Shown here: piece by piece, positions 18,317 to 25,336 of the stretch
Layout: the number at the start of each line of letters is the position of its first letter
Numbering within the stretch: position 1 is the first letter of the stretch
NCBI RefSeq assembly: GCF_900590755.1
Contig: NZ_UUOC01000050.1
Span: 62,001-126,000, forward strand
Direction of reading: 5' to 3'
Length of the DNA: 64,000 nucleotides
Source of the DNA: Pseudomonas viridiflava
Lineage (GTDB): Bacteria; Pseudomonadota; Gammaproteobacteria; Pseudomonadales; Pseudomonadaceae
Program-made: the position numbers and the translations under genes
Notes under the pieces: model-generated
Seen by the model: the letters and a program-made list of their open reading frames with translations, nothing else
Databases searched by the model: none
Told to the model about the DNA's origin: nothing

Positions 18317-18753
18317 CCAATAGAACCTTCAGCAAGACATTGAGCGCCAACGACGTCGGGGCAACCGGAGGGCATCAGGGTGGGATATTGATACCGAAAA
18401 CGGAAGCGGAGCTGCTTTCGTTTCTGCCCACGCTCAATCCAAAGATCAAGAATCCTGATGCTTGGATTGAGTGTGAGGATGAGACGGGCACCACGCGACA
18501 GTTTCGATTTGTTTACTATAACAACAGGCTGCATGACGAGGGCGGAACCCGGAACGAGTATCGAATTACCTACATGACGAAATACTTTCGCGAAATAGGC
18601 GCTAGAGAAGGTGAGCAGCTTGAGATATCGAAAGATGATGCCTCTAACACCTACAAAATTCGTCTGGTGCATGCGATCACACCCCCTGTGCATCAGGAAG
18701 AGGGTGACGGTGTGAGAATCAAGATCAAGTCAGCCTGGCGTCGGGTCCATTGA
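18313..18753 (+). CDS. Free-standing EcoRII-N-type DNA-recognition domain
   Basis: 146 residues that correspond almost entirely to the N-terminal effector-binding domain of the restriction enzyme EcoRII (a B3-like DNA-binding fold that recognises CCWGG). Shared blocks: LSANDVGATGGHQGG with ILIPK near residue 27, and YYNNRL followed by GTRNEYRIT. In EcoRII the TRNExR block lies in the site-contacting region. The catalytic domain of EcoRII is absent. The ATG overlaps the SNF2 stop as ATGA. Together with a Dcm-like methylase in the same island, this suggests a specificity subunit for unmethylated CCWGG. Recognition is inferred from similarity recalled from memory. Confidence 0.82.
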   Translation: MTNRTFSKTLSANDVGATGGHQGGILIPKTEAELLSFLPTLNPKIKNPDAWIECEDETGTTRQFRFVYYNNRLHDEGGTRNEYRITYMTKYFREIGAREGEQLEISKDDASNTYKIRLVHAITPPVHQEEGDGVRIKIKSAWRRVH

Positions 18754-19176
18754 TCGAAGTCTTTGGAAGCCACTGAGGCGATGATGTGTTGATATAGCTG
18801 GTGCGGATTTGGCCAATAGGTCGTCGTAGTGGTGACCTACCATAAATGACCTACAACCCAGCACTAGTGAGGGCTAGCGGAGCGAGTACTGGGTCAGTCC
18901 ATCCTCGGCTGCGGGTGAAATATTCATTAGCGCAACGTCGATGGCCGTCAGAGCCTGATGTGCCACGATCCTCCTTCGAGGCCTTCTATATCGTGACGCC
19001 ATGTATCCTCCAGTCCCTGAGCGATAGTCCTCCAAGGCCGAGAGTCCGCCTGCTCTGTATACTTTCTAATGACACCTCCAACGTTGATAGTCCAACTATT
19101 GGGGTCCAGATCAAAAAACGCGCACACCAGCGCCCTTTATGCCGAAGTTCGGAACGTATTCGCCGGTTCCTCACGA
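18754..19176. other. Noncoding stretch after the restriction operon
   Basis: No convincing gene. A plus-strand open frame (18846-19322) lacks a ribosome site, has unbiased composition and overlaps the minus-strand gene at 19177. A weak dyad (CCCAGCACT ... AGTACTGGG, about 18857-18892) is the only structure seen. Confidence 0.4.
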
Positions 19177-19554
19177 TCATCCGTCGTTGCCGAATTTTAT
19201 TTTACCGAGCTGTAGAAGACGCTCGCGCATGTACGCGCCATCCCGCTTCATTTCAGCACGCAAGTCCTCTATCTCCTCGGGGGAAAGGGAAAACAAGGTC
19301 CGAGTCGGTGGCTCTTTACTAGTTCTTTGATCGTCGACCTTTTCTGGATCGAATTGCCCTCTATCGAATTTCATTCCGTGTACCTCTACAAAATCAAAGT
19401 CTGCGTGGCACTCACGGCCCCAAGGATCGTGCACCCACAAATCTCCATATACGTCCCTAATGACGTAGTAGCCGCCGGGATCGCTGCTGACCATTAGAGG
19501 GGCAACGCTGTAAAATTCTTGTGTTTCCGGATCGAAGTGCCACGCATACTGCAT
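19177..19554 (-). CDS. Hypothetical protein, small acidic island gene
   Basis: 125 residues from ATG 19554 (TTG 19566 would add four). Not recognised. The first half has alternating aromatic and acidic residues (FDPETQEFYSVAPL, GDLWVHDPWG) that suggest a beta-rich fold; the C-terminal 50 residues, with LSPEEIEDLRAEMKRDGAYM, look helical. No signal peptide or membrane segment. It stands between the restriction operon and the C-protein-like locus, and no strong Shine-Dalgarno sequence precedes it. Confidence 0.5.
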   Translation of the reverse strand: MQYAWHFDPETQEFYSVAPLMVSSDPGGYYVIRDVYGDLWVHDPWGRECHADFDFVEVHGMKFDRGQFDPEKVDDQRTSKEPPTRTLFSLSPEEIEDLRAEMKRDGAYMRERLLQLGKIKFGNDG

Positions 19555-19759
19555 TCGTTCTAACAAAGGGCCCCCTTAATGATCTTGGTGTCCAAAGCGT
19601 ATCGCGCGGAGTGTAGGATGAGCACTCAAGCGCATGAACGCAGCATAGGCTCTTCCTATGATCTTAGATTAAAACAGCGAGTTATCCATTAGAACGAGAG
19701 GCCTCTCAGCGGGCATGAGTATGCTCGCAGTAGTTATCCGCTGGTCAGAGGCTTCATGT

Positions 19760-20374
19760 CTAGCCATTGAAAAGCACATTGCACCGGGTACACCACTCTT
19801 GTGCTGCGCGCTGACTCATTGGAAAGCGTAGGGTCGGATGGCTTGCATCAGCAACCGTCAAAACCAGTGCGAAGTCTTTAAGTCGACGTGTGCGCTGGAA
19901 TGTTGGAACGCTCATGCCTGTCGCGTTGACGACTCGGGCACTGCCTCCCATCTCCATCGCCTCAACCTCCCGCCATTCGCAATGCCAGCCCATGACCCAC
20001 GAGAAGTCTCGGATTTGATAATCGCCAGTCGCACTTTGGCATTGAGCGAGTTTCCGCCGGGCTTGGTCAAAAACTATGAAGACCGGGCTTGGATAGCCGA
20101 GCAACTGGGTACCGTCGAGGCCCAAGCATTCCCGATGGTTGACAGAGGCGACGAGTGATTTCGCTCGTTTTTGCTGCTGTACCAAATACCACATCGCGAG
20201 GCAGAGAATTGAAACGGCTACTAGGAAAAATTGAAATACGTCGGTTGTTCGGTTCTCACTCGAAAGGGCCATGGCCAGTGATGACCCTATTGTCGCGAGT
20301 CCTGATAGGCCCGCTGCAGGTATCGCGATACCACTGGCTAGGCTGATCCCTGCGATCTTCAAAGCATTTTTCAT
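19760..20374 (-). CDS. Hypothetical membrane protein divergent from the C-protein-like regulator
   Basis: 204 residues from ATG 20374, preceded by a strong GGAGGT site (an in-frame start at 20392 is less likely). Two hydrophobic segments lie at about 8-35 (IAGISLASGIAIPAAGLSGL) and 48-65 (FFLVAVSILCLAMWYLV), followed by a soluble C-terminal region of about 130 residues ending in RAAQEWCTRCNVLFNG. No known domain recognised. Its 5' region holds a C-box-like repeat at 20388-20400, so it is probably under the same control as the regulator at 20510. A membrane-acting effector is possible but not shown. Confidence 0.6.
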   Translation of the reverse strand: MKNALKIAGISLASGIAIPAAGLSGLATIGSSLAMALSSENRTTDVFQFFLVAVSILCLAMWYLVQQQKRAKSLVASVNHRECLGLDGTQLLGYPSPVFIVFDQARRKLAQCQSATGDYQIRDFSWVMGWHCEWREVEAMEMGGSARVVNATGMSVPTFQRTRRLKDFALVLTVADASHPTLRFPMSQRAAQEWCTRCNVLFNG

Positions 20375-20387
20375 AGCTACCTCCAAT

Positions 20388-20483
20388 GTCACTCATAGAG
20401 GACATGCTAGGGTATGTTTTTACATTTGTCACTTATAGAGCGTGAACTCATAGGGCGTGGTCCTATAGTAGGGGTACTCATAG
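20388..20483. promoter_or_regulatory. C-box-like operator repeats
   Basis: ACTCATAG or ACTTATAG occurs at 20391, 20431, 20446 and 20476, with an inverted CTATAGTA near 20464. The pair ACTTATAG-AGCGTGA-ACTCATAG has the form of the C-boxes bound by restriction-modification controller proteins. The repeats cover the promoter side of the HTH gene at 20510, and one copy abuts the ribosome site of the divergent membrane-protein gene. Confidence 0.6.
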
Positions 20484-20509
20484 CATCCTCTCCTTTACGG
20501 GAGAGAATA

Positions 20510-20734
20510 ATGGCGATTGACCCACGTACCGCCTTCGGCTTACGGCTGATTGAGATCAGGAAGGCGAAAGGTTGGTCGCAGGAGCGCCTAGCGCTGGAAA
20601 GCGGCTTGGCGCGCAGCTATCTCGGGGGCGTGGAGCGTGGGCAGCGCAATATCGCATTGTTGAACATCTACAAGCTTGCAGAGGCCTTGGCAGTCACGCC
20701 AGGATCACTGATGGATTCCGCTGCGGCGAAATAA
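20510..20734 (+). CDS. XRE-family regulator resembling restriction controller (C) proteins
   Basis: 74 residues, within the usual C-protein size of about 75-85. A single HTH domain fills it: RLIEIRKAKGWSQERLALESGLARSYLGGVERGQRN, then IALLNIYKLAEALAVTPGSLM, which follows the C.PvuII/C.AhdI pattern with ERGxRN. C proteins bind C-boxes upstream of their own gene and delay restriction-enzyme expression until methylation is complete. Here the boxes are present, but the nearest genes are a divergent membrane protein and unknown ORFs; the methylase and nuclease genes are 2-7 kb away. ATG 20510 is preceded by GGGAGA. Confidence 0.75.
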   Translation: MAIDPRTAFGLRLIEIRKAKGWSQERLALESGLARSYLGGVERGQRNIALLNIYKLAEALAVTPGSLMDSAAAK

Positions 20735-20758
20735 GTGCTTTCAGCGATAGTCTCTTCT

Positions 20759-20787
20759 GGTCTGAGGAGTAGGGTACTCCTCAGACC
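20759..20787. other. 13-bp perfect hairpin after the C-protein-like gene
   Basis: GGTCTGAGGAGTA and its exact complement around a GGG loop, 24 bp after the stop. No T-run follows, so it is either a weak terminator or an RNA-stabilising hairpin. Confidence 0.5.
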
Positions 20788-20864
20788 CTCAAAGGCTGTG
20801 CACAACATCCGCTAGTGGCGGCAACCCGTCACTGGGACGCAATTGGGATTCAGGCCAAGAAGGG

Positions 20865-21055
20865 TTGGACGCATTGAAAGCATAGGTTGTCCCCAAGGCC
20901 GCTGAGACTGATTTCTAACGAAATCAGTCTCAGCGGCCACATTCTTTGTGCTGGGCAGAGCCAGCACAAAGAATGTATGAAATCGCTGGGGACAAAAAAT
21001 CAGAGTGTTGCGTCCAAGGTAAATCAGCCACAACAGTGTGTAATCATTGTGGCTG
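20865..21055. other. Nested stem-loop array between convergent genes
   Basis: Two long perfect hairpins abut: 20897-20915 with 20920-20938 (19 bp, 4-nt loop) and 20939-20954 with 20961-20976 (16 bp, 6-nt loop). They are enclosed by TTGTCCCCA/TGGGGACAA (20887-20895, 20987-20995) and again by TTGGACGCA/TGCGTCCAA (20865-20873, 21009-21017). A third hairpin, CAGCCACAA/TTGTGGCTG, is at 21025-21055. The layout is a three-way junction in RNA or single-stranded DNA. No T-run follows on either strand. No gene covers it. Confidence 0.7.
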
Positions 21056-21120
21056 GAATGTGTCGTTAGTATGGTAAGACTTCGGTTACATTGTGGCAGG
21101 AATGTGTGCTTATGATGGTA
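21047..21120 (+). repeat. Imperfect 44-bp tandem repeat beside the second recombinase
   Basis: TTGTGGCTGGAATGTGT at 21047 recurs as TTGTGGCAGGAATGTGT at 21091 (16 of 17 bases), and ATGGTA follows each at similar spacing. The pair lies downstream of the recombinase stop at 21172 and could be a binding or crossover site. Confidence 0.5.
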
Positions 21121-21171
21121 GGATTATGGTGAGAGTGTGGAAGTTTTGGTTGTTCTATTCCTAATAAGTTA

Positions 21172-22230
21172 CTAAGGCTCTATTGATTCCGGGGCCGATT
21201 GACGCCGAGGATCTGTCGTAAACGTTCGAACCAGATTGGTCGCCACTATAGCTAAAGGAGTCAAGCCATCTTTGCCACCCTGGCCTGCTGTTCCATAGGT
21301 GCGCCGGGTTTTTGCGGAGGCATGTCCTAAGCCCCTGCTAACGCTATCTCCGTCGGTGAAAGCTTTCATATCAGCCGCCCATTGGTGCCGAAAACAGTAA
21401 GCCGTGACGGACTGTCTGTGCTGTGGCCATAGGTTGCTGGCTAGGCGTCGTACCTCAACCGTAAAATTCACTGCGCTCTCAATTTTTACTTCCTGTACCG
21501 GTACGTCGTCGCTGCAGTACGCGAATTTACATATCTCACGGACAAGTGGATGAGGATCACTCACACTGTATTTAATGATTCGCCATGGTTGTCCTTGCCC
21601 GGACTTAACTTTGGCGCCTCGTATACAGAAAGCAATAAAATCTTCACCGGTCACCGGATCTATTTCTCTACATACAGCCACTCCGTGTTGAAGCTCTGCG
21701 GGACGGCAGCCTGTTAGAGAGGCTACTAAGATCGGTAAAGAATATTTACCGTGATCGGCGCGCAGATATAGATCATGCCGCCAATTAGCAGGGAGGCCCC
21801 GGAGCGCTTGGCGCTTACTGCGGCGTTTACGTCTCGTCGATATGAAGCCAGTTTTTTGTAATTCATGTAGCTGCGTTAACCGGCTTAGATGCAAATTAAG
21901 CTGATGCGTCAAATGTCTAGATTGGATCGCATCAGTTTTCTCGGCTAGACGCGCCATCAGCATTTCGTGATGTTGTAGCAATGTATATTGAACGGCCGCT
22001 ACGCGCTTGTAAAAGGTGCTACTGTACTCCGTTGCTTGTAATACTTCCGATAAACCACCAGGCGCGTAAAATGACCGTTTTATCAAAGTTGCAGCCAGTC
22101 TCAGGTATTCTTGAGTCGTTCTATTTTGGGGGGCTTCGCGTTTCTCCGATCTCTTCTGCAGGCTAGATACGGCTTTCTGGCACTCATCGGCTAATTGGTG
22201 CAGTGGTGCTTGTGGGTCTACTCTCATCAA
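21172..22230 (-). CDS. Tyrosine recombinase-like protein, divergent family
   Basis: 352 residues with a C-terminal phage-integrase fold. The box I region is ASLTGCRPAELQHG (catalytic Arg); box II is AYCFRHQWAADM, where the usual HxLR is replaced by YCFR; then GLGHASAKTRRTYG gives the second His and the nucleophilic Tyr. The first 130 residues are helical and basic, as in SAM-like core-binding domains, but the standard N-terminal domain is not obvious. It is not the island's attachment-site integrase, which is at 24104. It may invert or excise a smaller segment, and the stem-loop array abuts its 3' end. Catalytic competence is plausible. Confidence 0.72.
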   Translation of the reverse strand: MMRVDPQAPLHQLADECQKAVSSLQKRSEKREAPQNRTTQEYLRLAATLIKRSFYAPGGLSEVLQATEYSSTFYKRVAAVQYTLLQHHEMLMARLAEKTDAIQSRHLTHQLNLHLSRLTQLHELQKTGFISTRRKRRSKRQALRGLPANWRHDLYLRADHGKYSLPILVASLTGCRPAELQHGVAVCREIDPVTGEDFIAFCIRGAKVKSGQGQPWRIIKYSVSDPHPLVREICKFAYCSDDVPVQEVKIESAVNFTVEVRRLASNLWPQHRQSVTAYCFRHQWAADMKAFTDGDSVSRGLGHASAKTRRTYGTAGQGGKDGLTPLAIVATNLVRTFTTDPRRQSAPESIEP

Positions 22231-22507
22231 TTTGCTCCCTCCAACTAGAATGGCCAGTCTCGCAGTGGTTGTCCTTTGGCAGCATCAATCATTGATAGGG
22301 CTGAGCTTTTGACATCAGGGTGGCACACCTACTGGTTCGCACGGGGTACCGAAATCGAGTTTTCAAGCGTCCTCGGCCTTATGGTTTTTTCTCTTCTTGT
22401 ATGGGTGACCCTGTGTCACCTCAAACCACGTTTCACATGACATGCAGTCAGCCGAAGCGATGCGGTACCTGTCCATAGGTCAGGTGACTGTCAGTCCTGT
22501 GTATAAC
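22231..22507. other. Intergenic region upstream of the second recombinase
   Basis: 277 bp with no supported ORF. It must hold the recombinase promoter on the minus strand. No repeat or strong hairpin seen. Confidence 0.4.
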
Positions 22508-23128
22508 TTACTCGTCGTTCCGATTGCGCTCATGTATTGCGCTTCGTATGGATAGGAGCTTATTGAAAAGGTCTGGATTGCTCTCAGCCAAATGGTCTAG
22601 GTCGGCTTGATTGATCTGGAAGCCGATATTGGTTTGGCTCTCAATGATTTGCAGGTGCTCGATATGTATGTGTTGACCTTCAGTTTCTTTGCTATGCAGC
22701 ATGCGCTTAAGCTCCTGCACCGCGTCTTTGATCTCGCCGGGCCGATACTTCCATTGCGCATGACCGCGGTGGCGACCCTGAGAGTCGCTGATCATTATTT
22801 TTTCCGTCAGCTGATACTGGTTGTACTTTCGAGCGCGTGACTTGCAGATATAGCCTTGGTCTTCGAGCGATTTGATCTTGCGCATAACCTGACGCTCACT
22901 GATTCCCGCTTTCCGTGCAATCGTCTGGACTGAGGGAATTGACAGGCCGGTTCTCAAGTCACAGTGGGATTTGATTACGCAGTAAACCGCGAAAGCGTCT
23001 GGTCCCAGCTTCGCGAGCTCGTGTTCCACCATCGCCTGAAAAACGTGAAACCAATGTGTATTGGATTTCAGCCGATCCTCTGGGTCTTGACGATCGATGG
23101 AATTTAGCGATATCTCCAGACTGCTCAT
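22508..23128 (-). CDS. Helix-turn-helix protein of replication-initiator type
   Basis: 206 residues from ATG 23128, preceded by GGAGGGA. A winged-HTH region at about 45-110 (LGPDAFAVYCVIKSHCDLRTGLSIPSVQTIARKAGISERQVMRKIKSLEDQGYI) resembles the DNA-binding half of plasmid and phage replication initiators. The C-terminal half is helical and not recognised. Its ATG overlaps the stop of the AlpA-like gene by 4 bp (ATGA), so the two are coupled. It may regulate the recombinase or start replication of an excised circle; the sequence does not decide. Confidence 0.6.
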   Translation of the reverse strand: MSSLEISLNSIDRQDPEDRLKSNTHWFHVFQAMVEHELAKLGPDAFAVYCVIKSHCDLRTGLSIPSVQTIARKAGISERQVMRKIKSLEDQGYICKSRARKYNQYQLTEKIMISDSQGRHRGHAQWKYRPGEIKDAVQELKRMLHSKETEGQHIHIEHLQIIESQTNIGFQINQADLDHLAESNPDLFNKLLSIRSAIHERNRNDE

Positions 23129-23427
23129 TTTCGTCCCTCCACCTGAGTCTTCTTGGTTGGACGTCCACCAGTATGGCGAGCGCTCGCATGTCCCGGAGGG
23201 GGAATAAGTGCAGAAGTCGCCGCCGGTCCACCACGCATCCACTGCCTCAGGTCCCCGAGTCTCCATCTCAGGCGTGAAAGACCTGGAACAGGATCAAGAC
23301 CTGGCAATTTCCGTTGACGCACTGTCAGCAAGCTGAAGCCGGTCAGTGCTGCTACCTCTGCCACGCCAACGAGAACATCGTCGCCAAGCTTTTGGATTTT
23401 CAGAATGGTTTCGTAGTCTACTGTCAT
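23125..23427 (-). CDS. AlpA-like/MerR-type HTH protein
   Basis: 100 residues from ATG 23427 (TTG 23472 would add 15). The central segment LVGVAEVAALTGFSLLTVRQRKLPGLDPVPGLSRLRWRLGDLRQWMRG has the layout of AlpA/excisionase winged-helix proteins: a recognition helix, then a wing ending in WxxxDLxxWM. Such proteins control integrase expression or direct excision in tRNA-integrated islands. It is translated upstream of the initiator-like gene with a 4-bp overlap. The proline- and basic-rich tail (GGRPTKKTQVEGRK) is low complexity. Confidence 0.65.
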   Translation of the reverse strand: MTVDYETILKIQKLGDDVLVGVAEVAALTGFSLLTVRQRKLPGLDPVPGLSRLRWRLGDLRQWMRGGPAATSALIPPPGHASARHTGGRPTKKTQVEGRK

Positions 23428-23521
23428 CTCGGTTCCGCTCGATTGCTCTGAAGTGACTCCAGTTTTCGCCAATCAAGCGCTCCATTTCTAGGACAGCTTT
23501 TTGGCAGGGGATATCGGCCTC

Positions 23522-24103
23522 ATGAGCGCAAGCATTCAGTCGCAGCTTCTATTACCTGACGTCCCAGATGAAGACGTTACGAATTTCGTGGTGCTTGAAA
23601 TGACAAGGCATCGAGAATCGGGACGAAATAAATTCTTGGTTCGAGTGCCGGTAGACAGAGTCAAGCATCTGTACGCGCTAATGTTGCGAACATCAAAAAA
23701 GTCAAAGATCTCGCTGGAAAATCAGCTGACAAGCATCACAGGGCTGGAAAATGGCAGGACCCTGCGGCGCTACGTTAGCGGTGAGGCGCATATGGCTTGG
23801 CCCACGTATCGACGGATGTTGATGTGGGCGCTGGCCGAAGGCTGGATCAAGGATTACGTTTTTGGATTTTTGGTCATGGAATCGTTCCATAGCGAGGCCG
23901 CGCAGCTCGCAGTACGGGGGTTTAGGGAAAAGACTCGGAGACAAGTTACAGAGATAATTTTAACGAAAGAAGAAATTATCAGTGCATTCAACAAAGCTTA
24001 CAGAGCCTTGGAGCTAGAACGTAATGCCATTGTCGTTCGTCGAGCCGAACTCAATAGCCAGTTTAGGGCGTTGGCTATCGAATTCGGTTTCCAGTTCGAC
24101 TGA
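23522..24103 (+). CDS. Hypothetical protein convergent with the integrase
   Basis: 193 residues from ATG 23522 (TTG 23501 would add seven). Not recognised. It contains a basic segment LMLRTSKKSKISLENQLTSITGLENGRTLRRYVSGEAHMAWPTYRRML that could form a helix-turn-helix, and a C-terminal helix KEEIISAFNKAYRALELERNAIVVRRAEL with coiled-coil character. It is the only plus-strand gene in this block, ends one base before the integrase stop, and may be a small DNA-binding regulator of island genes. Confidence 0.55.
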   Translation: MSASIQSQLLLPDVPDEDVTNFVVLEMTRHRESGRNKFLVRVPVDRVKHLYALMLRTSKKSKISLENQLTSITGLENGRTLRRYVSGEAHMAWPTYRRMLMWALAEGWIKDYVFGFLVMESFHSEAAQLAVRGFREKTRRQVTEIILTKEEIISAFNKAYRALELERNAIVVRRAELNSQFRALAIEFGFQFD

Positions 24104-25177
24104 TCAGGCGAGCTTCGCGGCCAGCTCCTCCGCAGTAATGTTGTAGTACCGCTTAAGCATGTTCACCTCCCGATGCCCTGTCACGCTCGCGAGCTCGATC
24201 AAATTCGGCAGCTTGGTCGCAAGCCGACAGGTCGCTTCATGCCGCAGATCGTGAAAGCGCAGATTGATCAGGAAGTCTTCCTGAGGCGTGACTTGCGCTA
24301 CGTCGCAATCTCCCAAGTATTTCAGCCTCGCGCGCTCCAAACCTCGAACGAAGGCCTTCTTGAGCGCATCAGCCGTGGTGGGGAAGACTCGCCCGCACAG
24401 CGAACGCGGTAAATCCTTGAGCAACTGGATAGCCTTCGGCGAAAGCGGGACGGTTCTGGGCAGTCCGTTCTTTGTCGCAGGCAGGTGCGCGGTTCTGCGA
24501 TCCAGGTTCACATGCTTCCAGCGCAGCTCGAAAATCTCACCTCGGCGCATCGCTGTCTCAATCGCCAGTTGGACGATGGGCCGTATCCATGGATTGTGTG
24601 ATGCATCGGCGTAGGTCCCATCAGCACGTCGCTCACGAAGCTCTAACGCGCCGAGCATGTATTGCTCTTCAATTGGGTCAAGGCGTCGCGAGCGCTCGTC
24701 GTTGTAGCTGGGGCGGCTGACCATCCTTACCGGATTCTCCGCGAGGTGAATTCCCCACTCGCGGCGAGCGACCTCGATCACGCACTGAAACAAAGCCAGC
24801 TCACGTTTCACCGTATTGCCTTTGCGGATCTTCAAGCGCTCGTCACGGTAGCGGGCAAAATCTGAAGAGGTGAGGGTCGCAACGATGCGTGTCGCCAGCG
24901 GATGACGCTTGAGTGCTTCCAGGCGTTTGATTTCCGAATACGCGCCTTTGTGCTTCGGAGCAATTTCGGAGATGTAGCGATCAATGAGTTGATGAAAGGC
25001 AGTGCGTTCAGCCTCGACGCGAGAGACAAAGATGCCCCGGTCGATTTCGCTTTCGATCATGCGTGCCCAGGCTTGGGCATCGGATTTGGTTTCGAAGGTT
25101 TTTCGCTGGGCTGGATAGCCCTTACGGCGAATTTGCGCTTCCCACTGATACTCGCCGCGATTCCTGATTGTTGCCAT
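24104..25177 (-). CDS. Tyrosine-family site-specific integrase of the island
   Basis: 357 residues from ATG 25177 (MATIRNRGEYQWEAQIRRKG; a TTG at 25210 would overlap the arm repeat). An N-terminal AP2-like arm-binding domain (1-60), a SAM-like core-binding domain (about 65-160), then the catalytic domain with Arg in TAMRRGEIFEL, HDLRHEATCRL (HxxR), SVTGHREVNMLKRYYN (His and nucleophilic Tyr). All catalytic residues are present. It lies directly downstream of the tRNA-Arg gene used as the attachment site, with the 22-bp arm repeat over its start region, the standard arrangement for tRNA-integrated islands. Confidence 0.95.
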   Translation of the reverse strand: MATIRNRGEYQWEAQIRRKGYPAQRKTFETKSDAQAWARMIESEIDRGIFVSRVEAERTAFHQLIDRYISEIAPKHKGAYSEIKRLEALKRHPLATRIVATLTSSDFARYRDERLKIRKGNTVKRELALFQCVIEVARREWGIHLAENPVRMVSRPSYNDERSRRLDPIEEQYMLGALELRERRADGTYADASHNPWIRPIVQLAIETAMRRGEIFELRWKHVNLDRRTAHLPATKNGLPRTVPLSPKAIQLLKDLPRSLCGRVFPTTADALKKAFVRGLERARLKYLGDCDVAQVTPQEDFLINLRFHDLRHEATCRLATKLPNLIELASVTGHREVNMLKRYYNITAEELAAKLA

Positions 25178-25198
25178 TTCGACCATTCCCGCCACACT

Positions 25199-25220
25199 TG
25201 AGTGTGGCAAATTTGTGGCA
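25199..25220 (+). repeat. 22-bp island-end repeat, right copy
   Basis: Identical to 8162-8183. It lies just upstream of the integrase ATG, so binding there could both position the recombinase and autoregulate its gene. Confidence 0.75.
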
Positions 25221-25265
25221 AAAACGACTTTCAGGACTAGGACAGGTTTCTGGCAGTGGAGCTAA

Positions 25266-25284
25266 CCCCTTGTAATACAAGGGG
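25266..25284 (-). terminator. Short hairpin supplied by the island downstream of tRNA-Arg
   Basis: CCCCTTG-TAATA-CAAGGGG, 8 bp beyond the encoded CCA on the minus strand. No long T-run follows, so its strength as a terminator is uncertain. It may replace the displaced terminator at 7930-7968. Confidence 0.5.
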
Positions 25285-25287
25285 TAG

Positions 25288-25336
25288 AAGATGGTGCACC
25301 AGACGGGATTCGAACCCATGACCCCTGCCTTCGGAG
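25288..25336. repeat. attR: 49-bp direct repeat within tRNA-Arg
   Basis: Exact match to 8009-8057. It restores the anticodon loop, T-arm, acceptor strand and CCA of the tRNA, so insertion did not inactivate the gene. Confidence 0.95.

Larger units (their letters stand above)
8058..25287. mobile_element. tRNA-Arg(CCG)-integrated genomic island carrying defence genes
   Basis: Bounded by the 49-bp direct repeats, with a tyrosine integrase at the tRNA-proximal end, an AlpA-like protein, a replication-initiator-like HTH protein and a second recombinase. The left cargo (8.4-11.6 kb) is clearly richer in A+T than the flanking chromosome, a sign of acquisition from elsewhere. No phage structural, conjugation or IS genes are visible, so it resembles an integrative island or satellite. 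Mobility was not tested; both att copies and the integrase look intact. Confidence 0.92.

Noticed and set aside
11714..18753. DISARM, BREX or a type I system
   Set aside because: An SNF2 helicase and a methylase occur, but DrmA, DrmB, DrmC, PglX, PglZ, HsdM/S/R and other diagnostic proteins are absent, and the EcoRII-N, HNH and GHKL set does not belong to them.
18846..19322. 158-codon plus-strand ORF
   Set aside because: No ribosome site, no codon bias, unusual Ser/Pro/Arg-rich product, and it overlaps the better supported minus-strand gene at 19177.
20865..21055. Retron msr-msd
   Set aside because: The nested hairpins look superficially similar, but no reverse transcriptase gene is adjacent or in the window.
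20865..21055. Bidirectional intrinsic terminator between convergent genes
   Set aside because: The genes do converge here, but neither strand has a T-run after the stems, and two nested outer stems are not needed for termination.
8058..25287. Prophage
   Set aside because: No capsid, terminase, tail or lysis genes; only integrase and small DNA-binding proteins.
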